This document shows, piece after piece, positions 43,333 through 52,658 of a DNA stretch of 64,000 nucleotides (position 1 is the stretch's first letter; each line of letters begins with the position of its first letter). The position numbers and the translations under genes are program-made. The notes under the pieces are model-generated. The model had not been told where the DNA came from. It saw nothing but the letters and a program-made list of their open reading frames with translations, and ran no database searches. Source of the DNA: Anaerolinea thermolimosa (GTDB lineage: Bacteria > Chloroflexota > Anaerolineae > Anaerolineales > Anaerolineaceae); assembly GCF_001050195.2 (NCBI RefSeq), contig NZ_DF967965.1:357815-421814 (forward strand). Reading direction: 5' to 3'.

Positions 43333-44253
43333 TTATTTACATAACGTGTCAAAAATGTAGATTCGGTCATCCGTGCGCACGGCGAGGGTACGGTTATCGT
43401 AGGCCCATTTGGTTTCCCGCGGTGTGTCGAGAGCAGTATCCAGAATATATTGCTGTTTCTCGCTGACCAGGAGCACCATGGCGCGATCATCTTCATCAAA
43501 ATAAGCCACTTTGCTGTTGTCTGGCGACCAGTTGGGCTGGATCATGTACGGGTAGGTTGATTCATCGAACATGACCTCGTGACGGCGCAAATCAAAGCGG
43601 TCTCGAACGAGACGTGTGGCTTCACCAAAGGGATTAACCACACCTTCATTGACGTTGATTTCATACGTCTGGTCGCAATCGGGGCCGCAGGCGCTGAGCA
43701 CACGCAATCGTCGACCCGCCAGCCAGGAAAGGACGGCCTTGGAAGAGCTACCGCCGGGTTCTGTACGGGCGGACTCAGCGGGGAACCAATCGTGCATTTC
43801 GCCCCCATCAGGAGAGTACGTCATCACGGTATAAAGGCCATCGGAGGCACGCCAGGCGACGAAAGCCAGCAGGGTGCCATCAGGAGACCACGCCAGGTCA
43901 CCGAAGACGCGGATGTTCGGTAAAGGAGAAGGCGTGTTTTGAAAATCTGGCCCGCTGACCAACTTGAGCGTTCCGGCAAACCAGTTAGAGCTGGCTCCGG
44001 GGGCCACGAAGGCCAGCTCCTCTGAGTCGGGGCGCCAGGCCATTAAATCTCCCTGGGGTTGTTCCACGCGCAGTGGTTCTGCATTTGCCAGCAAGCATGA
44101 ACGGTCGGCTACGGTAGGGAATTCTCTGGAGGTGGAGGTGGGAAGTGGGGTGAGGGTGGGGCCCGCCTCAACTACTGGCGCCGGTAAACCGGGCACCAGA
44201 CCACAGGCGGTGGTGAACAAAACGAGACAGAAAAAGGCGATAACGTTTTTCAT
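43333..44253 (-). CDS. Lipoprotein with TolB-like beta-propeller repeats
   Basis: A 306-residue secreted lipoprotein. The signal peptide MKNVIAFFCLVLFTTACG ends in a lipobox-like TTAC with the anchor Cys at residue 17. A Pro/Thr-rich linker (about 20-45) follows, then WD40/PD40-type repeats: DLMAWRPDSEELAFVAP, DLAWSPDGTLLAFVAW, QPNWSPDNSKVAYFDED and TKWAYDNRTLAVRTDD. The repeats are the usual signature of periplasmic or surface beta-propellers. The function is unknown. A TTTAAT ends 9 nt before the ATG. Confidence 0.82.
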   Translation of the reverse strand: MKNVIAFFCLVLFTTACGLVPGLPAPVVEAGPTLTPLPTSTSREFPTVADRSCLLANAEPLRVEQPQGDLMAWRPDSEELAFVAPGASSNWFAGTLKLVSGPDFQNTPSPLPNIRVFGDLAWSPDGTLLAFVAWRASDGLYTVMTYSPDGGEMHDWFPAESARTEPGGSSSKAVLSWLAGRRLRVLSACGPDCDQTYEINVNEGVVNPFGEATRLVRDRFDLRRHEVMFDESTYPYMIQPNWSPDNSKVAYFDEDDRAMVLLVSEKQQYILDTALDTPRETKWAYDNRTLAVRTDDRIYIFDTLCK

Positions 44254-44377
44254 TGGTTTCTAATTAAACCACATCCGGGGTGGTTTGGCTGGAAGACAAT
44301 CATCTTCTACATGAACAAACTGGTGTAAGTTCTTCGCTATAATGAAAAGGATCCAAACCATGATCGGTGGAGCCGGG

Positions 44378-45133
44378 ATGATCGACGAAAAGGTGCTTGT
44401 GGCAAAAGGGAGTGCCGGTTCAAAGGTGGAACGAACGGGGCCATCTTCCTGGCGGCTACAAATTCCGGCAGGAGAAACCCCCGAATACCGCTGGGCACAG
44501 CTGGATAATTACGGAAACCAGCCGCGAAGCCGATTTGCTCTTCGCCCACCTTTCGCTCTGAGTGTGCGGGCGCGGGTCTCGCAGGCTGATCTTCCCGGCA
44601 CCTGGGGGTTTGGGCTTTGGAACAACCCTTTCACTGTTGAACTGGGTATTGGCGGGGTAACGGCGCGTTTCCCTGCTTTACCCAACGCGGCGTGGTTCTT
44701 CCATGCTTCGCCTCCCAATGCTCTCTCGTTTCGGGATGATTTACCGGCGCATGGCTTTTTAATGGCAGTATTTTCCTCTCCATTAATTCCGCCCGGTGTG
44801 CTTGCACTGGGTTTACCGTGGCTGCCTTTGCTGGCCTTTCGTCCTGCGGCGCGGTGGATTCGCCGGTGCCTGGGACGGATCATCCGTGAGGATTCCGCCC
44901 GCCTTGAGATAGACCCCACTGTATGGCATGAATATCGCCTGGAATTAAAAGAAACTTCCTGCCGGTTCGAAGTGGACGGCAGGAAGATGCTGGAGACAAA
45001 GGTTGTACCGCGTGGACGGTTGGGACTGGTGTTATGGATAGATAACCAGTATGCGGCTTTTTCGCAGGATGGCCGGTTGCGCAGCGGGGCTTTACCCAAC
45101 CCGCAGGCCTGGCTTGAGCTGGAACTCAGGTGA
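44378..45133 (+). CDS. Hypothetical protein with a lectin/LamG-like beta-sandwich layout
   Basis: A 251-residue protein of no family I can name with confidence. It is rich in beta strands, with YRLELKETSCRFEVDGRKML then ETKVVPRGRLGLVLWIDNQY near the end, a pattern typical of concanavalin-like domains (DUF1961-like). A hydrophobic stretch near residues 140-160 (GVLALGLPWLPLLAFRPAAR) interrupts it. There is no signal peptide. ATG 44378 is chosen because GGTGGAG lies 5 nt upstream; a TATAAT at 44338 overlaps an earlier in-frame ATG and would be the promoter. It ends 8 nt into the convergent UbiA gene. Confidence 0.7.
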   Translation: MIDEKVLVAKGSAGSKVERTGPSSWRLQIPAGETPEYRWAQLDNYGNQPRSRFALRPPFALSVRARVSQADLPGTWGFGLWNNPFTVELGIGGVTARFPALPNAAWFFHASPPNALSFRDDLPAHGFLMAVFSSPLIPPGVLALGLPWLPLLAFRPAARWIRRCLGRIIREDSARLEIDPTVWHEYRLELKETSCRFEVDGRKMLETKVVPRGRLGLVLWIDNQYAAFSQDGRLRSGALPNPQAWLELELR

Positions 45134-46124
45134 AAATTAACCGGTAGGCAACATCCAGGATCAGCCCGAGGAGGAAAAGCATTCCAAAGCGGCGGTTGTG
45201 AACGAATGCCGCGCCGACGAACCAGAGCGGCCAGCTTTCGCGGTATGCTGGAGGCGGCTCTGCAGGGCGGGGGTTAGAGAGCATTTTCCAGGTGCCAGGC
45301 AGCAGGGGGAGTGCACCCAGAACCACGAGCATGAAGGGGGTGAAATACCCGGCAATCACCAGACCAATCACGAGCAGATACATTAAGGCGATCATCACCT
45401 GAACGCTGATCCGGGCGGCCTTTTCTCCAATGACCACGGGCAGGGTGTGAATGCCTTTGGCTTTATCGGCGTCGAGTTTATCAATGTGTTTACCGTAAAT
45501 CACGGTGGTGGTTCCGAGGGCGTAAGGGAGGCCGGCCAGCACTACCCGCCAGTCCCACTGGCCGGTAATGATGAAGTAACTTCCTCCGATCATCAGCGGC
45601 CCCCAGACGATGATCACAGCGATCTCTCCGAGGCCAATGTATTTAAGCGGCCAGGTATAGAAAAACAGGAAGAATGCCCCGATGGCCAGAAGGAGGAGAG
45701 CCAGCCAGCCTCGCATGGCCACCAGGTATCCTCCTGCGGCCAGGGCGATGAGCCCGGTTACAGCAGCATAGGTGAGCAATTCGCGCCGGGTCATCAGGCC
45801 GGCTTCAAGGGGCTGGGGACCGTACTGGGTGCGGTAGTAGTTGTCTTTATCAACCCCACGGTTGTAATCGGTGTAATCGTTCAGCAGGTTGTTGAGAGCA
45901 TGGGCAAACACCAGCCCAATTACTACCAGCAACCAGTAGAGAAAGTTGAAGCGACCCTCGCGTGCGGCGAGCAACCCGCCAATGGTGGCGGAGATAAAGG
46001 TCATGATCAGGACAGCGGCGCGGGTGGAGATTAACCAGCGCGAAATGACATCCAGCCGTTTCCATTCTTCCTGATCGACTCTTGGAATGACTTGAAGGGC
46101 TTTGATCCACATCCCAATGTTCAT
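45126..46124 (-). CDS. UbiA-family prenyltransferase
   Basis: Integral membrane enzyme that attaches an isoprenoid chain to an aromatic acceptor, as in quinone synthesis. The 332-residue protein has about eight to nine helices. The first Asp-rich motif is NNLLNDYTDYNRGVD (about residue 70) and the second HIDKLDADKAKG (about 195), which bind the Mg-diphosphate. It resembles the MenA-like branch, but the acceptor cannot be fixed from sequence. AAAAGGAGA precedes the ATG at 46122-46124; a longer upstream extension lacks sense. Confidence 0.88.
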   Translation of the reverse strand: MNIGMWIKALQVIPRVDQEEWKRLDVISRWLISTRAAVLIMTFISATIGGLLAAREGRFNFLYWLLVVIGLVFAHALNNLLNDYTDYNRGVDKDNYYRTQYGPQPLEAGLMTRRELLTYAAVTGLIALAAGGYLVAMRGWLALLLLAIGAFFLFFYTWPLKYIGLGEIAVIIVWGPLMIGGSYFIITGQWDWRVVLAGLPYALGTTTVIYGKHIDKLDADKAKGIHTLPVVIGEKAARISVQVMIALMYLLVIGLVIAGYFTPFMLVVLGALPLLPGTWKMLSNPRPAEPPPAYRESWPLWFVGAAFVHNRRFGMLFLLGLILDVAYRLIFT

Positions 46125-46255
46125 CAGAATCTCTCCTTTTGCGGGTTCACGGTTACAGTGCGGCGAATTGTAGCACAAATTGGAGAGGATTCGTAAGATT
46201 AAAAGGGGTATTCGGGTACAACACCGGGTGATTTTTTCTTTATTAAAGAAAATGC

Positions 46256-46261
46256 TATACT
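46256..46261 (+). promoter_or_regulatory. -10 element of a leaderless promoter
   Basis: TATACT ends 7 nt before the ATG at 46269. The -35 region is T-rich (TTTTTC). No Shine-Dalgarno sequence is present. Confidence 0.55.
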
Positions 46262-46268
46262 TGTGCCC

Positions 46269-46721
46269 ATGCACATCGAAATCGTCGAATCGGTGAATGA
46301 TGAAGTGGTGGCGGCGTTTGCGCGGTTGATGCCCCAGCTTAACCCCAGTCATTCCCCGCCGGAGCAAAGTGCTCTTGAGGCAATCGTTCGTTCTGAGGCG
46401 AGCACCCTGCTTCTTGCCCGCAATGAAGCCGGGGAGGTGGTGGGCACTCTGACGCTGGTGGTTTTCCGCACTCCGGCGGGGGTTCATGCCTGGATTGAAG
46501 ATGTGGTGGTGGATGAAAAGGAGCGCAGCAGGGGGATTGGAGAGGCTCTGACCCGCCGGGCGATCGAACTGGCCGCCGGGCAGGGGGCAGGGGAGGTCAA
46601 TCTTACTTCCCGTCCGGAGCGCGAAGCGGCCAACCGGCTGTATCGGCGGCTTGGCTTTCAGTTAAGGCATACGAACCTTTATCGTCTTTCTCTCAGGCAG
46701 GCCGATGAATCCGCGGGATGA
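46269..46721 (+). CDS. GNAT-family N-acetyltransferase
   Basis: A 150-residue single-domain acetyltransferase. The beta-4 strand and CoA loop read AWIEDVVVDEKERSRGIGEALTRRAI (R-x-x-G-I-G), followed by the C-terminal NRLYRRLGFQLRHTNLYRLSL. ATG 46269 is chosen since a TATACT ends 7 nt upstream (leaderless); a GTG two codons earlier would fall within the first transcribed bases. The substrate is unknown. It is upstream of hrcA but separated by hrcA's own promoter. Confidence 0.87.
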   Translation: MHIEIVESVNDEVVAAFARLMPQLNPSHSPPEQSALEAIVRSEASTLLLARNEAGEVVGTLTLVVFRTPAGVHAWIEDVVVDEKERSRGIGEALTRRAIELAAGQGAGEVNLTSRPEREAANRLYRRLGFQLRHTNLYRLSLRQADESAG

Positions 46722-46755
46722 ATATCAGAATTCTATAAGATTATCTTTCCGCCGC

Positions 46756-46784
46756 TTGACGCCCTTTTTCAGGCATGGTATGAT
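46756..46784 (+). promoter_or_regulatory. Promoter of the hrcA-grpE-dnaK-dnaJ operon
   Basis: TTGACG (46756-46761), 17-nt spacer, TATGAT (46779-46784) preceded by TGG. The start point (about 46791) falls just before the CIRCE element. Confidence 0.85.
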
Positions 46785-46797
46785 TTGTTACGAGTTG

Positions 46798-46824
46798 TTA
46801 GCACTCTCGAGGTGAGAGTGCTAA
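46798..46824. promoter_or_regulatory. CIRCE element (HrcA operator)
   Basis: TTAGCACTC, 9-nt spacer, GAGTGCTAA: a perfect match to the CIRCE inverted repeat. HrcA bound here represses the operon until heat stress titrates it away through GroEL. Confidence 0.97.
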
Positions 46825-46845
46825 TTTGCAGATAGGATGCCTGGT

Positions 46846-47889
46846 ATGATCGAACCAACCGAACGGCAGCGTTTTTTACTCGCTCTGGTGGTGCATGAGT
46901 ATGCCCGCACGGCTGCACCGATTGGTTCGCGGTACCTGGTGGAGCATTACAACCTGGGTATGAGCTCTGCCACGGTGCGTAACGAGCTGGCGGCCCTGAC
47001 CGAGATGGGATATTTGCGCCAGCCACACACCTCAGCCGGGCGGGTGCCTACTGAAGAAGGGTATCGGTATTTTGTGGGGCGCCTCCTTCAGGAGACTCAT
47101 CTTCCTGAGACGTTGCGCCATACCATTGCCCATCAGTTTTACCAGATGGGCAATGATGTTGATCAGTGGATGCGCCTGGCGGCATCGGTGCTGGCGCACC
47201 AGTCGCGAGCGGCTTCGCTGGTCACGGCGCCGCACCCCGAAAAAGCCCGCCTGAAGCACATTGAATTGATCTCAACCCGCGGACGGCAGGTGTTAATGGT
47301 GCTGGTCATTGTGGGGGGAGAAGTCCGACAGCGGCTGATGACTCTCTCTGAGCCAGTTCCACAGGATGTGCTTTCTGCCGCGGCAGATAGCCTCACCCGC
47401 CAGTTCCAGGAGATGGACGCTGAAGCCATTCGTCAGGCGCGGGTTGAGTTGAGCGCGCTGGAGCGCGATGTGCTGGACTGGGTCGTTGAAGACCTGGAGC
47501 GGGCCGAGTCGCGGATTGCCGGTGAAATTTACCTGGACGGATTGACCAATGTGCTGGCAGAGCCCGAATTTGCCAGCTCTGAAGAGGCACGCCGGGCTTT
47601 GCGTGTGCTTGAAGAACGGTCACGTCTGCAGGATTTGCTGGCTCGCACGGTGCTTGCAACCGGTACAGTAGGTGGTGTGCAGGTGTTGATCGGTGGTGAG
47701 GGCACATGGGACGAATTGCGGCAGAGCTCGGTCTTGTTAGCCCAATACGGGGTTCCCGGCCTGGCCATTGGCACCCTGGGTGTTCTGGGGCCCATGCGCA
47801 TGGCCTACGGGCGGACGATCTCTGTGATGCGGTTTCTCTCCGGGTTGCTCAGCGACCTGGTGGCCGAGACTCTGGCCGAAGGCGATTAA
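46846..47889 (+). CDS. hrcA: Heat-inducible transcription repressor HrcA
   Basis: Winged-helix repressor of class I heat-shock genes; binds CIRCE. The 347-residue protein begins MIEPTERQRFLLALVVHEYA and has the N-terminal HTH region (VEHYNLGMSSATVRNELAAL then TEMGYLRQPHTSAGRVPTEE). The C-terminal domain contains LIGGEGTWDELRQSS and VLGPMRMAYGRTISVM, as in the family. ATG 46846 is preferred (AGGA 8 nt upstream) to ATG 46837 three codons earlier. CIRCE just upstream implies autoregulation. Confidence 0.96.
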   Translation: MIEPTERQRFLLALVVHEYARTAAPIGSRYLVEHYNLGMSSATVRNELAALTEMGYLRQPHTSAGRVPTEEGYRYFVGRLLQETHLPETLRHTIAHQFYQMGNDVDQWMRLAASVLAHQSRAASLVTAPHPEKARLKHIELISTRGRQVLMVLVIVGGEVRQRLMTLSEPVPQDVLSAAADSLTRQFQEMDAEAIRQARVELSALERDVLDWVVEDLERAESRIAGEIYLDGLTNVLAEPEFASSEEARRALRVLEERSRLQDLLARTVLATGTVGGVQVLIGGEGTWDELRQSSVLLAQYGVPGLAIGTLGVLGPMRMAYGRTISVMRFLSGLLSDLVAETLAEGD

Positions 47890-47969
47890 ACCCAGTGGAA
47901 CACGGCAGGCGTGAGGATGGGCTTCTCAGGTCGGCCATAAATTTTGGATGGAATTGGTAGGGAAGAACT

Positions 47970-48590
47970 ATGGTAGAACGGAATAATCATCATCCCGAAC
48001 CGCAGAACAATCCCTCTGATGAACAGGTTACTGCGCCGGGTGCAGAACTTCAGGGGAATGAACCGGCTGGCTCTCAGGAGGGCGCCGGAAAGGAAACACA
48101 GCAGGTGGCTGTGGTTCCCATCGAGGAATATGAGGCTATGCAAAAATCGTTGGAAGAAGTAGAAAACCGGGCCAGAGAATATTTTGATGGCTGGCAGCGT
48201 GAACGTGCTGATTTTGCCAATTACAAACGGCGTATCGAGCGCGACCAGGCAACCCTCAGTCAGACCATTGCGGCTGAAGTGATCAAAAAATACCTGGTCG
48301 TACTGGATGATCTGGATCGGGCGATGAAGATGCGCCCAACCGAAGGGGAGGCCGCTGCCTGGGCGGATGGCATCGAATTGATCTATCGGAAATTGCAAAA
48401 TATCCTCGAAGCCGAGGGGATCAAACGGATTCCTGCGGAAAACGAAGAGTTCGACCCGATGCGTCACGAGGCGATTTCTTACGAAGAAAGCCCGGATCAT
48501 CAGAGTGGGCAGATCATTGGGGTCGTTCAAGAAGGTTATATGCTCGGCGACCGGGTGTTGCGCCCGGCACGAGTACGAGTCGCTCGATAG
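47970..48590 (+). CDS. grpE: Nucleotide exchange factor GrpE
   Basis: Releases ADP from DnaK in the Hsp70 cycle. The 206-residue protein has a disordered, polar N-terminus (1-45), the long dimerising helix (about 50-105; [20 protein letters not shown] then [20 protein letters not shown]), and the C-terminal beta domain with [19 protein letters not shown]. It is second in the operon, 13 nt before dnaK. Confidence 0.96.
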   Translation: MVERNNHHPEPQNNPSDEQVTAPGAELQGNEPAGSQEGAGKETQQVAVVPIEEYEAMQKSLEEVENRAREYFDGWQRERADFANYKRRIERDQATLSQTIAAEVIKKYLVVLDDLDRAMKMRPTEGEAAAWADGIELIYRKLQNILEAEGIKRIPAENEEFDPMRHEAISYEESPDHQSGQIIGVVQEGYMLGDRVLRPARVRVAR

Positions 48591-48603
48591 GAGGCATGCT
48601 CTC

Positions 48604-50511
48604 ATGGGAAAAATCATAGGTATCGATCTGGGGACGACCAACTCGGTGGCCGCGGTGATGATGGGAGGTGAGCCGGTGGTCATTCCTTCGGCGGAGGGTG
48701 AGCGCCTGGTGCCCTCGGTGGTGGCCTACAACAAAAATCATGAACGAATTGTCGGGCGGGCAGCACGCAACCAGGCTATCATCAACCCCGAAAACACCAT
48801 TTTTTCCATCAAGCGCTTTATGGGGCGCAAGTTCGATGACCCCGAAGTGCAGCGTACTATCAGCCGCGTGCCGTATAAGGTGACCAAAGCACCCAACGGC
48901 GATGTGCGCGTGATTCTGGATGGGCGGGAATATTCGCCGCCAGAAGTATCGGCTATGATCCTGGCGAAGCTCAAACAGGATGCTGAAGCCTATCTGGGAG
49001 AACCGGTCACCCAGGCAGTCATCACTGTTCCGGCTTACTTTAATGATGCGCAACGTAACGCCACGAAAGATGCTGGCAAGATCGCTGGCCTTGAGGTGTT
49101 GAGAATCATCAACGAACCGACCGCTTCTTCGCTGGCCTATGGGCTGGATAAGAAAAAGAACGAGGTCATTGCGGTGTACGATCTGGGGGGCGGCACTTTC
49201 GATATTTCGATTCTCGACGTGGGGGAGGGGGTCTTCCAGGTGCGTTCGACCAGTGGTGACACCTTCCTCGGCGGCGATGACTTTGACCAGCGCATCATGG
49301 ATTACCTGATCTCCGAATTCAAAAAGGAGACTGGCATTGACCTGCGGAATGACCGTCAGGCGCTCCAGCGTCTGAAGGAGGCCTCTGAAAAGGCCAAGAT
49401 TGAGCTTTCGTCGGTAATGCAGACCGAAATCAACCTGCCCTATATCACGGCAGATGCCACCGGCCCCAAACACCTGGTGATGACCCTGACCCGTGCGCGC
49501 CTGGAGCAACTGACGGGTGACCTGATCGAGCGCTCACTTGACCCCGTGCGGCGAGCGTTGAGTGATGCCGGCCTCCAGCCCTCGGATATCGATGAGGTGG
49601 TTCTGGTGGGCGGGATGACTCGTATGCCTGCAGTCCAGGAAGCTGTGCGCCGGTTGTTTGGAAAAGAACCTCACAAAGGGGTGAACCCCGATGAGGTGGT
49701 GGCGGTAGGTGCGGCGATCCAGGCGGGGGTGCTGGGTGGCGAGGTGAAAGATATCTTGCTGCTCGATGTGACGCCCCTCACCCTTTCGGTAGAGACACTG
49801 GGTGGCGTGGCCACGCCATTGATCGAGCGCAACACCACCATCCCTACCCGCAAGAGCCAGATTTTCTCCACAGCTTCTGATGGCCAGACCCAGGTGGAAA
49901 TTCACGTCGTTCAGGGTGAACGCCCTATGGCGGCAGATAACAAATCGCTGGGGCGCTTTATCCTGGATGGTATTCCACCTGCTCCACGGGGCGTCCCTCA
50001 GATCGAGGTGACCTTTGATATTGATGCCAATGGCATCCTCAAGGTGACTGCTCAGGACAAGGCTACCGGCCGCAGTCAGCACATTACCATCACGGCGTCG
50101 TCCGGCCTGACCGAGGCAGAAATTGAGAAGATGCGGCGGGAAGCCGAACTGCATGCCGAGGAAGACCGAAAACGGAAAGAACTGATCGAAATCCGGAATA
50201 ACGCCGATAACACTGCCTATTCTGCCGAGAAACTCTTGCGCGAACATGGTGATAAACTCCCGGCAGATTTAAAGAAGCAGGCCGAAGAGGGTGTGGCGAA
50301 ACTCCGCGCGGCGCTCAATACCGAGAACGCTGAAGAAATTCGCCGGTTGACCGAAGAGCTGGGGCGCACTATCCAGAAACTGGGTGGGAGCATGTATCAA
50401 CAGCCAGAAGGGCAGGCAGCCGGTGGAAGTGGCCCGGATGGAGGCTCTTCCCCTGGCGGGAGCGGTGAACCCGGCGACAATGTGGTCGATGGTGAATTTC
50501 GAAACGTCTGA
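48604..50511 (+). CDS. dnaK: Molecular chaperone DnaK (Hsp70)
   Basis: ATP-dependent folding chaperone. The 635-residue protein starts [19 protein letters not shown]; the phosphate loops are [15 protein letters not shown] and [15 protein letters not shown], and the third family signature is [18 protein letters not shown]. The substrate domain (about 385-500) contains [14 protein letters not shown]; the lid ends in a Gly/Ser/Pro-rich tail with DGEFRNV in place of the usual EEVKD-type end. GATAGGAGG precedes the ATG. Confidence 0.98.
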   Translation: MGKIIGIDLGTTNSVAAVMMGGEPVVIPSAEGERLVPSVVAYNKNHERIVGRAARNQAIINPENTIFSIKRFMGRKFDDPEVQRTISRVPYKVTKAPNGDVRVILDGREYSPPEVSAMILAKLKQDAEAYLGEPVTQAVITVPAYFNDAQRNATKDAGKIAGLEVLRIINEPTASSLAYGLDKKKNEVIAVYDLGGGTFDISILDVGEGVFQVRSTSGDTFLGGDDFDQRIMDYLISEFKKETGIDLRNDRQALQRLKEASEKAKIELSSVMQTEINLPYITADATGPKHLVMTLTRARLEQLTGDLIERSLDPVRRALSDAGLQPSDIDEVVLVGGMTRMPAVQEAVRRLFGKEPHKGVNPDEVVAVGAAIQAGVLGGEVKDILLLDVTPLTLSVETLGGVATPLIERNTTIPTRKSQIFSTASDGQTQVEIHVVQGERPMAADNKSLGRFILDGIPPAPRGVPQIEVTFDIDANGILKVTAQDKATGRSQHITITASSGLTEAEIEKMRREAELHAEEDRKRKELIEIRNNADNTAYSAEKLLREHGDKLPADLKKQAEEGVAKLRAALNTENAEEIRRLTEELGRTIQKLGGSMYQQPEGQAAGGSGPDGGSSPGGSGEPGDNVVDGEFRNV

Positions 50512-50530
50512 TACCACTCCATGAATTCCC

Positions 50531-50559
50531 GATCCCCCTCGCCCCCCGCGAGGGGGATC
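50531..50559 (+). other. Strong hairpin between dnaK and dnaJ
   Basis: GATCCCCCTCG (50531-50541) pairs with CGAGGGGGATC (50549-50559), an 11-bp stem with no T-run. Probably an mRNA-stabilising or processing hairpin that sets the ratio of DnaK to DnaJ, or a weak terminator. Confidence 0.65.
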
Positions 50560-50580
50560 AAGACTGGTTGATACACATTT

Positions 50581-51693
50581 ATGGCACAGAGAGATTATTA
50601 CGAGGTACTTGGGGTTCAGCGCAGTGCCGGGCAGGATGAGATTAAATCGGCGTTTCGAAATCTTGCACGGCAATACCATCCGGATGTTAATAAATCGCCG
50701 GATGCCGAGGAGCGCTTTAAAGAAATCAACGAGGCCTACGCGGTGCTTTCCGATCCCGAAAAGCGCGCCGCCTACGATCGCTACGGCCATGCGGGGTTAA
50801 ATGGCATGGGCGGAATGCCCGACTTTTCGACCATGGACTTCTCGGATATTTTCGAGGAGCTATTCGGGTTTGGCATGGGAATGGGCAACCGGCGGTCGCG
50901 CAACGCCCCTCGCCGCGGGGCTGACCTGAATTACCCCATCTCTCTGTCGTTTGAGGAAGCCGTCTTTGGGGTTGAGAAAGAGATCGAAATCACCCGGGAT
51001 GAGGTTTGCTCACGTTGCCGCGGGACAGGAGCCGAGCCGGGCACTTCACCACGCCGCTGCCCGACCTGCGGAGGGCGCGGTGAAGTACGCCAGGTGCGCC
51101 AGACGATTCTGGGTTCTATGGTGCAGGTGACCACCTGCCCTACATGCAACGGCGCCGGGGAAAGCATTGAAACCCCCTGCAAGACCTGTCATGGACGCGG
51201 GTTGGAGCGCAAAACCATTCGGAAGACGGTTTCGATTCCGGCGGGGATTGATAATGGCCAGCAAATTCGCCTGGCCGGAGAAGGACAGCCCGGGGTAAAT
51301 GGCGGCCCCAATGGTAACCTCTACCTGGAGGTGCAGGTAAAACCGCATAAGTTCTTCCACCGAAAACAGGATGATATCTGGTTGAACCTGAATATCAACA
51401 TTGCTCAGGCGGTACTGGGTGCCGAAGTGGAGGTGCCAACCATTGATGGCACGGCGCGGCTTAACATTCCGCCCGGCACGCAACCCGGGAAGGTGTTCAC
51501 CATTCGTGGAAAAGGGGTGCCGCATCTCCGTTCGAATGGACGGGGAGACCAGCATGTGGTGGTCAACGTAGAAGTGCCTACCCGGCTGACGGCCGAACAG
51601 CGCAAGTTGTTTGAGCAACTGGCTCAGACCCTGGGTAGTGAAGTGAAACCCGAAGAGAAAAGTTTTTTTGAACGCTTAAAGGAATTCTTCTAG
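50581..51693 (+). CDS. dnaJ: Chaperone protein DnaJ (Hsp40)
   Basis: Stimulates the DnaK ATPase and delivers substrates. The 370-residue protein has a J domain (1-70, with HPD in QYHPDVNK), a short Gly/Met/Phe-rich linker, four zinc repeats ([32 protein letters not shown]), then the client domains with [20 protein letters not shown] and [20 protein letters not shown]. It overlaps prmA by 1 nt (TAGTG). Confidence 0.97.
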   Translation: MAQRDYYEVLGVQRSAGQDEIKSAFRNLARQYHPDVNKSPDAEERFKEINEAYAVLSDPEKRAAYDRYGHAGLNGMGGMPDFSTMDFSDIFEELFGFGMGMGNRRSRNAPRRGADLNYPISLSFEEAVFGVEKEIEITRDEVCSRCRGTGAEPGTSPRRCPTCGGRGEVRQVRQTILGSMVQVTTCPTCNGAGESIETPCKTCHGRGLERKTIRKTVSIPAGIDNGQQIRLAGEGQPGVNGGPNGNLYLEVQVKPHKFFHRKQDDIWLNLNINIAQAVLGAEVEVPTIDGTARLNIPPGTQPGKVFTIRGKGVPHLRSNGRGDQHVVVNVEVPTRLTAEQRKLFEQLAQTLGSEVKPEEKSFFERLKEFF

Positions 51694-52619
51694 TGACAGA
51701 CGCCAAATGGTTGGAAGTTTCGCTGGTGGTAGAACCAGAGCTGGCTGAAGCGGTCTCAGAGACGCTCAGCCGGTTCGTTTCCGGGGGGGTGGTGGTAGAA
51801 AGCAACGTGCGGTACAACGACGCCGAAGACGAAGGCACCCCCTACGGGCCGGTCAGAGTATACGGGTATTTGCCGGTGGACGAACAAATTGAAGAAACGC
51901 GCCAGAAGGTGGCAGAGGCTTTGTGGTACCTGGGGCGCATTCAACCCCTGCCCGAACCGGCATACCGCCCTATCCAGGATGAAGACTGGATGAGCGCGTG
52001 GAAACAACATTACCGACCCATCCCCGTGGGGCGCAGGTTGTTAATTCTACCGGCCTGGTATGAAGTGCCAGAGGGTGAATCGCGCATTCCGGTGAAGATT
52101 GATCCGAGCATGGCCTTCGGCACGGGGACGCATCCCACCACCCAGTTGTGCATGGAATTTCTGGAAAGTACCGTCGTGCCGGGGAAACCGGTGATCGATG
52201 TGGGCTGTGGCTCAGGGATTCTATCGATTGGCGCGCTTAAGCTGGGGGCAAGTCATGCACTGGCGGTGGATATTGACCGGGCGGCTATCCTTGCTACGCG
52301 TGAAAATGCCCGGGCGAATGGGGTGTTCGAACATCTTGAAACAGGCCTCGGCTCAGTGGTGGAAATTCTCAGGGGAGATTTCAGCCTGTGCCAAGCGCCG
52401 CTGGTGCTGGCGAACATCCTTGCGCCGGTGATTGTGCGCCTTTTCGAGGCCGGGCTGGCCGAGCTGACTTCGCCGGGCGGGGTGATGGTGCTTTCGGGTA
52501 TTCTCGATACCCAGGTGGAGCAGGTACTGGAAGCCGCGGAAGGGCGCGGGCTGAAGTTCATCGAAGAGCGGAAAATCAATGACTGGGTGGCGCTTTCTCT
52601 GTGCAGGCCGGGCGCATGA
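51693..52619 (+). CDS. prmA: Ribosomal protein L11 methyltransferase
   Basis: SAM-dependent enzyme that methylates ribosomal protein L11. The 308-residue protein has the substrate-recognition N-terminus (SLVVEPELAEAVSETLSRF), the linker DEDWMSAWKQHYRPIPVG, the family signature MAFGTGTHPTTQLCMEFLE, SAM motif I IDVGCGSGILSIGALKLGA, and the NILAPVI motif. GTG start overlapping the dnaJ stop. The dnaJ-prmA linkage is common in Gram-positives. Confidence 0.95.
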   Translation: MTDAKWLEVSLVVEPELAEAVSETLSRFVSGGVVVESNVRYNDAEDEGTPYGPVRVYGYLPVDEQIEETRQKVAEALWYLGRIQPLPEPAYRPIQDEDWMSAWKQHYRPIPVGRRLLILPAWYEVPEGESRIPVKIDPSMAFGTGTHPTTQLCMEFLESTVVPGKPVIDVGCGSGILSIGALKLGASHALAVDIDRAAILATRENARANGVFEHLETGLGSVVEILRGDFSLCQAPLVLANILAPVIVRLFEAGLAELTSPGGVMVLSGILDTQVEQVLEAAEGRGLKFIEERKINDWVALSLCRPGA

Positions 52620-52621
52620 GG

Positions 52622-52627
52622 TATAAT
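52622..52627 (+). promoter_or_regulatory. Likely -10 element of gatB
   Basis: TATAAT 31 nt before the gatB ATG and just after the prmA stop. No strong -35 is seen at 17 nt. Confidence 0.45.
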
Positions 52628-52658
52628 CTCCTCTGAATTCACCAATCAGAGGGCATGG

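Noticed and set aside
45447..46034. 195-residue plus-strand ORF inside the UbiA gene
   Set aside because: It is antisense to conserved membrane-protein codons and has a composition typical of a shadow frame.
48514..49509. 331-residue minus-strand ORF within dnaK
   Set aside because: It is antisense to DnaK; high-GC third-position bias opens this frame, and there is no family match.
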